In this document: positions 6,888-12,645 of the stretch, piece after piece
How the letters are laid out: each line of letters starts with the position of its first letter
How positions within the stretch are numbered: position 1 is the stretch's first letter
Notes under the pieces: generated by a model
What the model was told of the DNA's origin: nothing
What the model saw: only the letters and a program-made list of their open reading frames with translations
The model's database searches: none
Translations under genes and position numbers: made by a program
DNA from: an uncultured bacterium
Lineage (GTDB): Bacteria; Actinomycetota; Coriobacteriia; Coriobacteriales; Coriobacteriaceae
DNA: 12,645 nucleotides
Reading direction: 5' to 3'
NCBI GenBank assembly: GCA_905215945.1
Contig: CAJMRZ010000026.1
Span: 1-12,645 of the forward strand

Positions 6888-6908
6888 GACAGCTGTAAAC
6901 CTAGGTGT
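6865..6908. promoter_or_regulatory. Perfect 19-bp inverted repeat; candidate NiaR operator
   Basis: ACACCTAGGTTTACAGCTG (6865-6883) is repeated without a mismatch as its reverse complement at 6890-6908, around the six-base spacer ACAAGA. It lies 42-85 bases upstream of the nadA start and overlaps the -35 box and spacer of the predicted nad promoter. NiaR repressors are known to bind palindromes upstream of nad genes, and niaR is in this operon, so NiaR is the natural binder. The direct assignment is inference. The same DNA could also form a strong hairpin in RNA from a transcript starting further upstream. Confidence 0.75.
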
Positions 6909-7116
6909 AAAGTTGAAATAAAGATTCAATCATGTGGCAGGTCCATTTTCGAACTGGCAAGCCGAGGATAGCCGAGCTCTCGATAGCGCAGGAGGCATCT
7001 TTCGCCACCGCAATACCGCTCGGCGCGAGTTGCGCGACGTGGGGCGCAAATGGGACACGCCTCCGCGAGCGGTCCGCACCCAATGTGGCAAAATCGAACT
7101 ACTAAGGGGGCTCAGA

Positions 7117-7839
7117 ATGCTCAAGATTATTGCCTGCGACGACGACGTCGCTTTTCTAGATAGACTGCACCGGATGATCGACCGTTGGTCGAGCGAGACG
7201 GGCACGGCGGTCGATGTTGCGCTCGTCACGCGCGGCGAGGACCTGCTGGCCCGCCATGCCGCATCGCGCGCCGACATCATTCTGCTCGACATGATCATGC
7301 CGCTCGTCAACGGCATGGACACCGCGCGCGAATTGCGCCAGGCCGATACCGCCGTGCGTCTGGTGTTTCTCACCTCATCGCCCGAGTTTGCACTGGAGTC
7401 CTACGAGGTCCGCGCCTTCGACTATCTGCTCAAGCCTGTGACTTACGAACGCCTGGCGCAGCTACTCGACGAGCTTTCGAGCGTGCGCCCGGCGGCAACC
7501 GACGAACTCGTAATCAAAACGTCCTTTGGCTACCACGCCCTGCGCCTGTCCGACATCGAATATGCCGAGGCGCGCAACAAGCACGTGGTCTTCCACCTGC
7601 GCGACGGACGCGATATCGAGGCACTCGAATCGTTCCGCAGCGTCGAGGACCGTTTGGCGCAAAATGCCACCTTCTTTAAATGCCACCGCAGCTACCAGGT
7701 CAACCTGCGCAATATCGATCACTTTGACCGCACGGACATCGTCATGCGCTCGGGTGCGTGCATCCCGCTTTCGCGCAGCTGCAAGCAGGGATTCCAAGAC
7801 GCCTACTTTGCGGTTCGCTTTGAGGGTGGGAGACACTGA
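7117..7839 (+). CDS. LytTR-family response regulator
   Basis: A 240-residue response regulator. The receiver domain (about 1-118) has the acidic pocket D8-D9-D10, phosphoacceptor D58 (LLDMIMPLVNGMD), T86 and K106 (LKPV). A LytTR DNA-binding domain (about 130-235) follows, with ALRLSDIEYAEARNKHVVFHL, FFKCHRSYQVNLRNID and a final IPLSRS. This layout is that of AgrA/ComE/VirR-type regulators, which bind short direct repeats in promoters. The ATG at 7117 follows AAGGGGG; the open frame extends to 6934 but the extra 61 residues have no support. The stop TGA overlaps the ATG of the kinase gene by one base, so the pair is coupled. Targets are not identifiable here. Confidence 0.92.
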   Translation: MLKIIACDDDVAFLDRLHRMIDRWSSETGTAVDVALVTRGEDLLARHAASRADIILLDMIMPLVNGMDTARELRQADTAVRLVFLTSSPEFALESYEVRAFDYLLKPVTYERLAQLLDELSSVRPAATDELVIKTSFGYHALRLSDIEYAEARNKHVVFHLRDGRDIEALESFRSVEDRLAQNATFFKCHRSYQVNLRNIDHFDRTDIVMRSGACIPLSRSCKQGFQDAYFAVRFEGGRH

Positions 7840-9116
7840 TGGCCTCCTCGGTCGAAATGGTCCTTTGGGCAATCCACCACGCCACGACGCTGCTCTTTGG
7901 CGTCTTTGCCTCGGCGGCGCTGTGCGGTATCGAGATCAACCGGCGTCATGCGCTTGAACTGGTGCTGGTCGGTGCCGTAACTGGATGCGCATTTGGCCTC
8001 GCCAATGCCGTCGGCGGCGAGCTTTTCGCCCGCCAGGTATATCCGCTCGTCGTGCATCTGCCGCTCGTCATCTATTTGTGCGCGCGCTACCGCCTGAGCC
8101 CGCTGCTTGCCGTGCTCGGCATTACCAGCGCCTATCTGAGCTGCCAGTTCAGCAATTGGATGGGCATCGCCGCCTTTGCCGCAACCGATTCGCAGATCGC
8201 GTACTATCTGGCGCGTATTGCGACCACACTCGCCGTCTTTGCCGTCCTATTGCATTGGGCCGGCGACATCGGTCCGCGCTTGGCGATTAAAAGCACCACC
8301 GAGCTGGGCATCCTTTTAATCCTGCCGCTCGTCTATTACGTCTTTGACTATGCCACCAACGTCTACACCACGCTGTTCCACTCGGGCTCGGTGGTAACGG
8401 TTGAGTTTTTGGCATTTGCGCTCTGTGCCTTCTATCTTATGTTTCTTGCCGTTTACCTGCGCGAATACGAAGAAAAGGAAACCGCCGAGCGAGAGCGCTG
8501 GATGCTCGAAACCCGCGACAACGCCGCCATCAAAGAGCTCGAGGCTTGGCGTCAATCTGGGCGCGAGCTGTCGATTCTTCGCCACGATATGCGCCACTTC
8601 CTACGCGGCCTGGCCGCTTTAATTGAGGAGGGCCACACCGACGAGGCGCTCAAACGCATCGACGAACTCTGCGAAGCCGGCGACCGCACCGCCGTACGCC
8701 GCTTCTGTGCCAACGAGACCGTAAACATCGCGCTTTCGTCATTTAACTCGGATATCAATAGAAACGGCATTACCGCCAACCTGCGCGCCGCCGTACCCGA
8801 AACCATCCACGTAGGTGACGCCGACCTGTTTAGCGTGCTCTCAAATGCCTTGGAAAACGCTATCACCGCCGCAAGCGCCGCACCCCAAGGAAAGCGATTC
8901 GTCGACTTTGACCTGCGATTAGAGGACGGCCAGCTGCTGCTGTTAGTTTCCAACACGTTTGACCGCGCGCCGCGCATGGTCGATGGCATGCCCGTGACCC
9001 GGCATGCGGGCCACGGCTTTGGCACCAAGAGCATCAAACTTGCCGTGGAGCGCATGAACGGCAACTGTCAGTTCCGCATTAACGGCGATCGGTTTGAGCT
9101 GCGCGCTGTGATGTAG
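7839..9116 (+). CDS. GHKL-domain sensor histidine kinase
   Basis: A 425-residue membrane kinase. Six or so hydrophobic segments occupy residues about 8-205 (for example 8-30, 40-60, 68-82, 87-104, 125-142, 155-172 and 186-206). A coiled-coil-like charged stretch (207-243) leads to the phosphoacceptor box LRHDMRH with H249. The ATP-binding domain shows the N box NALENAI (336-342) and the G box GHGFGTKSI (391-399). This places it in the HPK10-like class that partners LytTR regulators such as AgrC with AgrA. It starts at an ATG overlapping the regulator stop codon (TGATG), with GGGAG upstream. No AgrB- or AgrD-like gene lies next to it, so the signal is unknown. Confidence 0.92.
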   Translation: MASSVEMVLWAIHHATTLLFGVFASAALCGIEINRRHALELVLVGAVTGCAFGLANAVGGELFARQVYPLVVHLPLVIYLCARYRLSPLLAVLGITSAYLSCQFSNWMGIAAFAATDSQIAYYLARIATTLAVFAVLLHWAGDIGPRLAIKSTTELGILLILPLVYYVFDYATNVYTTLFHSGSVVTVEFLAFALCAFYLMFLAVYLREYEEKETAERERWMLETRDNAAIKELEAWRQSGRELSILRHDMRHFLRGLAALIEEGHTDEALKRIDELCEAGDRTAVRRFCANETVNIALSSFNSDINRNGITANLRAAVPETIHVGDADLFSVLSNALENAITAASAAPQGKRFVDFDLRLEDGQLLLLVSNTFDRAPRMVDGMPVTRHAGHGFGTKSIKLAVERMNGNCQFRINGDRFELRAVM

Positions 9117-9180
9117 AAGTGCGGCGCCGATCTCGAGGCGTGCCTTGCCCGCCAGACAATCGCTCGCCGGCGCCAATCCG

Positions 9181-9756
9181 CTACAGCGGAGCGGCTGCCG
9201 GGGTCAGTTGCTTGATGTATGCCCACATGCGCTGCTTGGCGGCTTTGTCAGTGAGCGCCGCCTCAAAACCGTCGAGCGCGAGCACGCGGCGACCCTGCAC
9301 ATGGGCGACCAAGCCGGGCTTGAGCATGGCGGTGTCGAAGTCATCGATCGCCACGAGCATATCGGCGTAGGTCTCGCGCATGGCGTCAGCCGCGTTGTTG
9401 TCGAGCAGTAGCACCGCCTCGGGGTCCAAAGCCTCAAGCGCCTCACGGAACAGCTCGCACGGCAGAGTCTCGCCCACCGCGACCGCCCCGTCACCCACGC
9501 CGGCGACGCTTGCCAGCACGCAAAAATCCTCGGGCGCGTAGCCGATGGCCCCAAGCGCCTTGCGCAACGCCGCGCCATCCGGGCCGGCGGCAAGCTCGCC
9601 ACCCGAACGCTCGGCCTCGTCCAGATCGCCTTTGACCAGCACGATCGGCGAGCACGCGTTGCCCGCGATACGCACGCCACGGACCGCAAGCGATGTGAGC
9701 TCCTGCTCGGCCGCCTGGGCGATGGCTTCTTTTTTCTGGCTTTGTGACGTGGACAT
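9181..9756 (-). CDS. Uracil-DNA glycosylase-fold protein, apparently catalytically degenerate
   Basis: A 191-residue cytoplasmic protein. I see a distant match along its length to family 4-type uracil-DNA glycosylases: VLVKGDLDEAER (39-50) sits where they have V-x-G-E-x-P-G-x-x-E-D; GGELAAGPDGAALRKALGAIGYAPEDF (52-78) matches their G-x-x-F-x-G-x-x-G-x-L-L ... G motif region; DPEAVLLLDNNAADAM (111-126) fits the P-x-x-I-x-x-L-G-x-x-A strand; and ALDGFEAALTDKAAKQRMWAYIKQL (160-184) fits the H-P-S-A-L ... W-x-D-L-K end. The active-site GEAPG and HPS motifs and the four iron-sulfur cysteines are not conserved, so repair activity is unlikely. Start ATG 9756 follows GGAGAG and a TATAAT box. The upstream ATG at 9786 overlaps that box and is rejected. 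It is divergent from trxA. Function unknown. Confidence 0.6.
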   Translation of the reverse strand: MSTSQSQKKEAIAQAAEQELTSLAVRGVRIAGNACSPIVLVKGDLDEAERSGGELAAGPDGAALRKALGAIGYAPEDFCVLASVAGVGDGAVAVGETLPCELFREALEALDPEAVLLLDNNAADAMRETYADMLVAIDDFDTAMLKPGLVAHVQGRRVLALDGFEAALTDKAAKQRMWAYIKQLTPAAAPL

Positions 9757-9784
9757 GCGCTCTCCAATCGTTTGCGTGCCCACC

Positions 9785-9790
9785 ATTATA
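9785..9790 (-). promoter_or_regulatory. -10 box of the glycosylase-like gene
   Basis: The minus strand reads TATAAT, a perfect -10 hexamer, 29 bases before the ATG at 9756. No good -35 box is visible at the expected distance (the region reads CCACTC), so the promoter may be weak or need an activator. Confidence 0.5.
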
Positions 9791-9796
9791 TAAAAG

Positions 9797-9829
9797 AGCT
9801 GCCCGCGAGTGGTTGCTTTGCGGGCGGCT
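9797..9829. promoter_or_regulatory. Inverted repeat between divergent promoters
   Basis: AGCTGCCCGC (9797-9806) and GCGGGCGGCT (9820-9829) are inverted copies with nine of ten matches and a 13-base spacer. The pair lies between the TATAAT of the minus-strand gene (9785-9790) and a TATAAG (9833-9838) that could be the -10 box of trxA. This position suits a shared operator. Which protein would bind it is not known. Confidence 0.45.
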
Positions 9830-9892
9830 GGGTATAAGCACGGTCGTACTGAGTTTTACGCGGCCGAGCCGCGTCGCATTATGGAGGTCACC

Positions 9893-10213
9893 ATGGCTGA
9901 CATTAATCAGATTACCCCCGAGAACTTCGATTCCATCGTTAACGACAGCCTGCCCGTGCTGGTCGATTTTTGGGCACCGTGGTGCGGGCCCTGTCGATCC
10001 CTCTCGCCCATCGTTGACGAGGTTGCCGATGAGCTGGCGGGCAAGCTTGCCGTTGCCAAATGCAACGTCGACGACAACCAGGACCTGGCCATGAAGTATG
10101 GCGTCATGAGCATCCCCACGCTGATTGTGTTTAAGAACGGCGAGGAGATTGACCGCTCAGTTGGCGCTCTACCCAAGGCGAGGCTGCAGGCGCTGCTGGA
10201 GAAGCATCTGTAA
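9893..10213 (+). CDS. trxA: Thioredoxin
   Basis: A 106-residue thioredoxin, the usual length. The redox motif is WCGPC with C31 and C34, in VLVDFWAPWCGPC. The cis-proline is P75 in SIPTLIVFKNG, and the end has a GALPKARLQALL helix. It passes electrons from thioredoxin reductase to ribonucleotide reductase, peroxiredoxins and other cytoplasmic proteins. The ATG at 9893 follows GGAGG (9884-9888) at good spacing; an in-frame ATG at 9881 lies upstream of and next to that site and is less likely. No reductase gene is adjacent. It is divergent from the glycosylase-like gene and is followed, after about 110 bases, by an intrinsic terminator. Confidence 0.96.
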   Translation: MADINQITPENFDSIVNDSLPVLVDFWAPWCGPCRSLSPIVDEVADELAGKLAVAKCNVDDNQDLAMKYGVMSIPTLIVFKNGEEIDRSVGALPKARLQALLEKHL

Positions 10214-10240
10214 TACGCTTGTTACTTACTCGCCGTCTAT

Positions 10241-10259
10241 GAGCGGTTTTGCACCGCTC
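10241..10259 (+). other. Small hairpin downstream of trxA
   Basis: GAGCGG (10241-10246) and CCGCTC (10254-10259) pair around a seven-base loop, 27 bases after the trxA stop. There is no T run after it, so it is not a good terminator by itself. It may protect the trxA 3' end upstream of the stronger terminator at 10326. Confidence 0.35.
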
Positions 10260-10325
10260 GCCGGACTTCTGGATGCACCGAGTGCAACCACGGATAGTAT
10301 GGTAGTCACAAACAGCCCCCAGTGA

Positions 10326-10362
10326 ACGGGTGCGGGTCGCACAGACTCGTACCCGTTTTCTT
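10326..10362 (+). terminator. Intrinsic terminator after trxA
   Basis: ACGGGTGCGGGTC (10326-10338) pairs with GACTCGTACCCGT (10344-10356) around a five-base loop, with a small internal mismatch, and is followed by TTTCTT. This is the clearest intrinsic terminator in the window. It would end transcripts from trxA and separate them from the nickel genes that start at 10435. Confidence 0.75.
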
Positions 10363-10434
10363 ATGCAGCTGCGCGCAGAGCGGGCGTAGTAAAATCTGAA
10401 CCACTGAACTGCCCCATACAAAAGGAGATTTTCC

Positions 10435-10683
10435 ATGCATGATGTTGGAATGAACATGAGCCAGCTTGCCATGAGCGTCAAGCAGGTCGACGACACCATC
10501 GAGCTCGCTCACGAATGGAGCCATCAGTTGCTGCATGCGACCGAGAATTTTGACATGGAGCGCATCGGCGCCAAGCTCGAGGCAGCCATGGCCGCGCTGC
10601 ACGAGGCGCATGACGCGCTCGAGGGCTACGAAGAGGCCATCGAGGCCGACCACAACTCCGTCGGATCCGTGAAGCTGGTGTAG
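10435..10683 (+). CDS. Small histidine-rich helical protein upstream of nikR
   Basis: An 82-residue protein with a strong ribosome site (AAAGGAG seven bases before the ATG). It is predicted almost wholly helical, in two helices (about 8-37 and 40-71), with no membrane segment or signal peptide. The first helix has H26, H30 and H34 at four-residue spacing (HEWSHQLLH), which would line up on one face; the second has H56 and H59 (LHEAHD), and H73 follows. This could form a metal site. Its stop is one base before the nikR start and hypF follows, so a role in nickel handling is a reasonable inference. I do not recognise the family and no known nickel chaperone signature is present. Confidence 0.85.
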   Translation: MHDVGMNMSQLAMSVKQVDDTIELAHEWSHQLLHATENFDMERIGAKLEAAMAALHEAHDALEGYEEAIEADHNSVGSVKLV

Positions 10684-10684
10684 G

Positions 10685-11203
10685 GTGTCCGAACACGAAC
10701 ACGAGCACGGCTGCGGGCACGAGCACGAGCATCCGCACGGGGCGGACGGTGACGCGGGCTGCCACTGTAGTGGCTCCGGCTCCGAGCTGGTCCGTTTTTC
10801 GGTTACCGCACCCGACGACCTGCTGCGCCGTTTTGACGAACAGATCGCGCGCCGCGGCGACGTGGCCAACCGCTCCGAGGCCGTGCGCGACCTGATTCGC
10901 GCCTCGATCGCCAAAGAGCAGATGCGCACGCCCAATGAGCACGTTATCGGGTCGCTCACCATGATCTACGACCATCACACCGGCGATCTGACACGCCGCC
11001 TGGACGAGGTGCAGCACGACTACACCAACGAGATCGTATCGACCATGCACGTGCATCTGGATCACCACAACTGCTTGGAGATTCTGGCGCTCAAGGGTCG
11101 CGGCGAGCGCGTCTACGAACTAGCCGACCGCCTGCTGGGCCTGCGCGGCGTTAAGCACGGCGAGCTCACGTGCGCCGCCACCAAGCAGAGCCTGGGGCTG
11201 TAA
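10685..11203 (+). CDS. nikR: NikR nickel-responsive regulator with His-rich leader
   Basis: A 172-residue regulator. Residues about 35-78 form the ribbon-helix-helix DNA-binding domain (LVRFSVTAPDDLLRRFDEQI, then NRSEAVRDLIR). The C-terminal ACT-like domain carries the four nickel ligands expected from E. coli NikR (H76, H87, H89, C95) as H111, H122, H124 and C130, in the block MHVHLDHHNCLEIL, and ends GVKHGELTCA. Nickel-bound NikR represses nickel uptake or controls nickel enzymes. The N-terminus is unusual: about 30 extra residues (EHEHEHGCGHEHEHPHG, then CHC) rich in His and Cys. GTG 10685 is the only normal start before the core, because an in-frame TGA lies 15 bases upstream, so the leader is real. 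It has a weak ribosome site and is probably coupled to the preceding gene. Confidence 0.93.
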   Translation: MSEHEHEHGCGHEHEHPHGADGDAGCHCSGSGSELVRFSVTAPDDLLRRFDEQIARRGDVANRSEAVRDLIRASIAKEQMRTPNEHVIGSLTMIYDHHTGDLTRRLDEVQHDYTNEIVSTMHVHLDHHNCLEILALKGRGERVYELADRLLGLRGVKHGELTCAATKQSLGL

Positions 11204-11232
11204 CAGCACACATTTCAACGAAGGAGGGTCGC

Positions 11233-12645
11233 ATGCGGCATGCGCATATTCATGTGACGGGCATTGTGCAGGGCGTTGGCATGCGACCGTTTGTGTATCG
11301 CGAGGCCATGGCGCATGGCATTTGCGGATGGGTGCTCAATGCGGGCGACGGCGTGCATATCGAGGCGCACGCTTGTGCCGAGGCGGTTGACGGATTTGTC
11401 GCTGCGCTTTCTGAGCATGCGCCCGCGGCGGCTCGCGTTGAGCGAGTCGATATTGCGGATTTGGAGCCTGGCGGTTGGAGCACTGCCGATGAGCAGGGCT
11501 TTCACATTGTGGCGTCGCAGGACCAGACCGCGCACACCACACTTGTCTCGCCCGATATCGCCACCTGTGACGATTGCCTGCGCGAGTTGTTCGATCCCGC
11601 CGACCGACGCTATCACTACCCCTTTATCAACTGCACTAACTGCGGACCGCGCTTTACCATCATCCGCTCGCTGCCTTACGATCGAGCGGCTACCTCGATG
11701 GACCGTTTTCCCATGTGCCCCGAGTGTGCCGCGGAGTATGCCAATCCGCTCGACCGGCGTTTTCACGCGCAGCCCGATGCCTGCTTTGATTGCGGGCCGC
11801 ATATTACGTGGCGCGAGGCTGTAAACGGCAATGCGTGCGGGAATTCGTCCGCGACACCGGCCGTCGGCACCACACGCGAGGCCAGCGACGCTATCATCGA
11901 GCGCTGCGTTGAGCTGCTGGCCAGCGGTGGCATCGTCGCCATCAAGGGCCTGGGCGGATTCCATCTAGCCTGTGACGCTGCCAACGAGCAGGCGGTGGCC
12001 GAGTTGCGCCGTCGCAAACGCCGCAGCAACAAACCACTTGCCGTCATGGTACGTAGTCTTGCTGATACCGAGCGCCTGTGTCATATCGATGATGCTGAAC
12101 GCGATCTGCTCGCCGGCAGTATCCGCCCCATCGTGCTGCTGCGCCGGCGGGCTGTTTGCGGGAACGACGGCGATTCTTCCGACGCCCTCGTACTCGCACC
12201 GTCCGTCGCGCGCGACCTGCCCGAGCTTGGCGTTATGCTCCCCTACACCCCGCTTCAGCATCTTCTGCTTGCAGCTGCCGCGTCACACGGTATGCACGCG
12301 CTCGTCATGACCAGCGGCAACCTGAGCGAAGAGCCCATCGAGACCGATGACGATCTTGCCTGGGAGCGCCTCGTTGCCGCCGGCATTGCCGACGCGCTGC
12401 TCGGCAACGATCGAGCGATTCTCTCGCGCTATGACGATTCCGTGGTGCGCGTGGTCGACGGCGCCGTTATGCCCGTGCGCCGCGCTCGGGGATATGCACC
12501 CCAGCCGCTGCCGTTGCCGGCGCTCGACGGCGCTCCGTCCTGCGTGCTCGCCTGCGGGCCACAACAAAAGGCCACGATTGCGCTCACACGTGAAGGGACG
12601 AACGGCGAGGCGCCCTGTTTTGTGTCGCAGCATATCGGCGATGTT
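11233..12645 (+). CDS. hypF: HypF carbamoyltransferase, 5' part (cut by window edge)
   Basis: The first 471 codons of a protein normally around 750 long; the frame is open to the edge. HypF makes the carbamoyl group that HypE turns into the cyanide ligands of [NiFe]-hydrogenase. Domains in order: acylphosphatase-like (about 3-92, VTGIVQGVGMRPFVYR and GWVLNAGDGV); two zinc fingers (C112/C115/C134/C137 and C162/C165/C184/C187); a YrdC-like domain (about 217-410, with KRRSNKPLAVMV and TSGNLSEEP); and the start of the Kae1-like domain (LACGPQQKATIAL, SQHIGD). The usual F in GVGFRPF is M17. The ATG at 11233 follows GGAGG. It lies 29 bases after nikR, and together with the small His-rich gene it appears to form a nickel/hydrogenase maturation unit. 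Confidence 0.96.
   Translation, partial: MRHAHIHVTGIVQGVGMRPFVYREAMAHGICGWVLNAGDGVHIEAHACAEAVDGFVAALSEHAPAAARVERVDIADLEPGGWSTADEQGFHIVASQDQTAHTTLVSPDIATCDDCLRELFDPADRRYHYPFINCTNCGPRFTIIRSLPYDRAATSMDRFPMCPECAAEYANPLDRRFHAQPDACFDCGPHITWREAVNGNACGNSSATPAVGTTREASDAIIERCVELLASGGIVAIKGLGGFHLACDAANEQAVAELRRRKRRSNKPLAVMVRSLADTERLCHIDDAERDLLAGSIRPIVLLRRRAVCGNDGDSSDALVLAPSVARDLPELGVMLPYTPLQHLLLAAAASHGMHALVMTSGNLSEEPIETDDDLAWERLVAAGIADALLGNDRAILSRYDDSVVRVVDGAVMPVRRARGYAPQPLPLPALDGAPSCVLACGPQQKATIALTREGTNGEAPCFVSQHIGDV

Noticed and set aside
5760..7091. AATGTGGCA-like words near 5760, 6930 and 7082 as a regulatory repeat
   Set aside because: They are nine bases or fewer, differ in context, and one belongs to the nadA-nadB hairpin; chance is the simpler explanation.
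9117..9180. Terminator between the convergent kinase and glycosylase-like genes
   Set aside because: GGCGCC words can pair over a long distance, but there is no compact stem and no T run on either strand.
10295..10362. A small RNA starting after TAGTAT and ending at the terminator
   Set aside because: No -35 box is found at the right distance and the terminator is explained by trxA; RNA data would be needed.
10365..10434. NikR operator upstream of the nickel unit
   Set aside because: I looked for a long inverted repeat of the GTATGA-N16-TCATAC kind and saw only the short GCAGCTGC palindrome, which is too weak to call.
11215..11964. Minus-strand frame of 249 codons opposite hypF
   Set aside because: The plus-strand frame encodes clear acylphosphatase and zinc-finger motifs of HypF, so the antisense frame is a shadow.

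Overview
The window is a GC-rich bacterial chromosome segment with short intergenic gaps, a complete de novo NAD operon, a LuxR-type regulator fused to a multi-pass membrane domain, and a NikR/HypF nickel module. Together with protein sequence style these point to the Coriobacteriia (Actinomycetota), most likely Collinsella. That assignment is inferred from gene content, since no rRNA or other marker gene lies here. No tRNA, rRNA, CRISPR array, transposase or phage gene was found.

Layout. (1) 14-952, minus strand: two zinc-ribbon proteins, one a DUF4428-like protein with zinc knuckles at both ends, the other a 58-residue single-knuckle protein that may be a prematurely stopped copy of a longer gene. 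(2) 953-1313: a gene-free gap holding a repeat-like hairpin. (3) 1314-2858, plus: a membrane-anchored LuxR-type regulator. (4) 2870-2942: a long palindrome between convergent genes. (5) 2957-6823, minus: nadA-nadB-nadC-niaR, the aspartate-to-nicotinate-mononucleotide pathway with its own repressor as last gene. A perfect 19-bp inverted repeat (6865-6908) overlaps the predicted nadA promoter and is the best NiaR operator candidate, so the operon probably shuts itself down when niacin is available. (6) 7117-9116, plus: a LytTR response regulator overlapping by one base a GHKL-type sensor kinase, with no peptide gene beside it. (7) 9181-9756, minus: a protein that looks like a uracil-DNA glycosylase fold whose catalytic motifs are gone, divergent from (8) thioredoxin (9893-10213), with an inverted repeat between the two promoters and an intrinsic terminator after trxA. 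(9) 10435-12645, plus: a small histidine-rich helical protein, a NikR with an unusual histidine-rich leader, and hypF (cut by the window edge), apparently one nickel/[NiFe]-hydrogenase transcription unit.

The most noteworthy items are the nickel module (two unusual His-rich proteins in tandem before hypF), the operator-promoter overlap of the nad operon, the degenerate glycosylase-like protein, and the two intergenic palindromic elements. No clear new defence or mobile system is visible.
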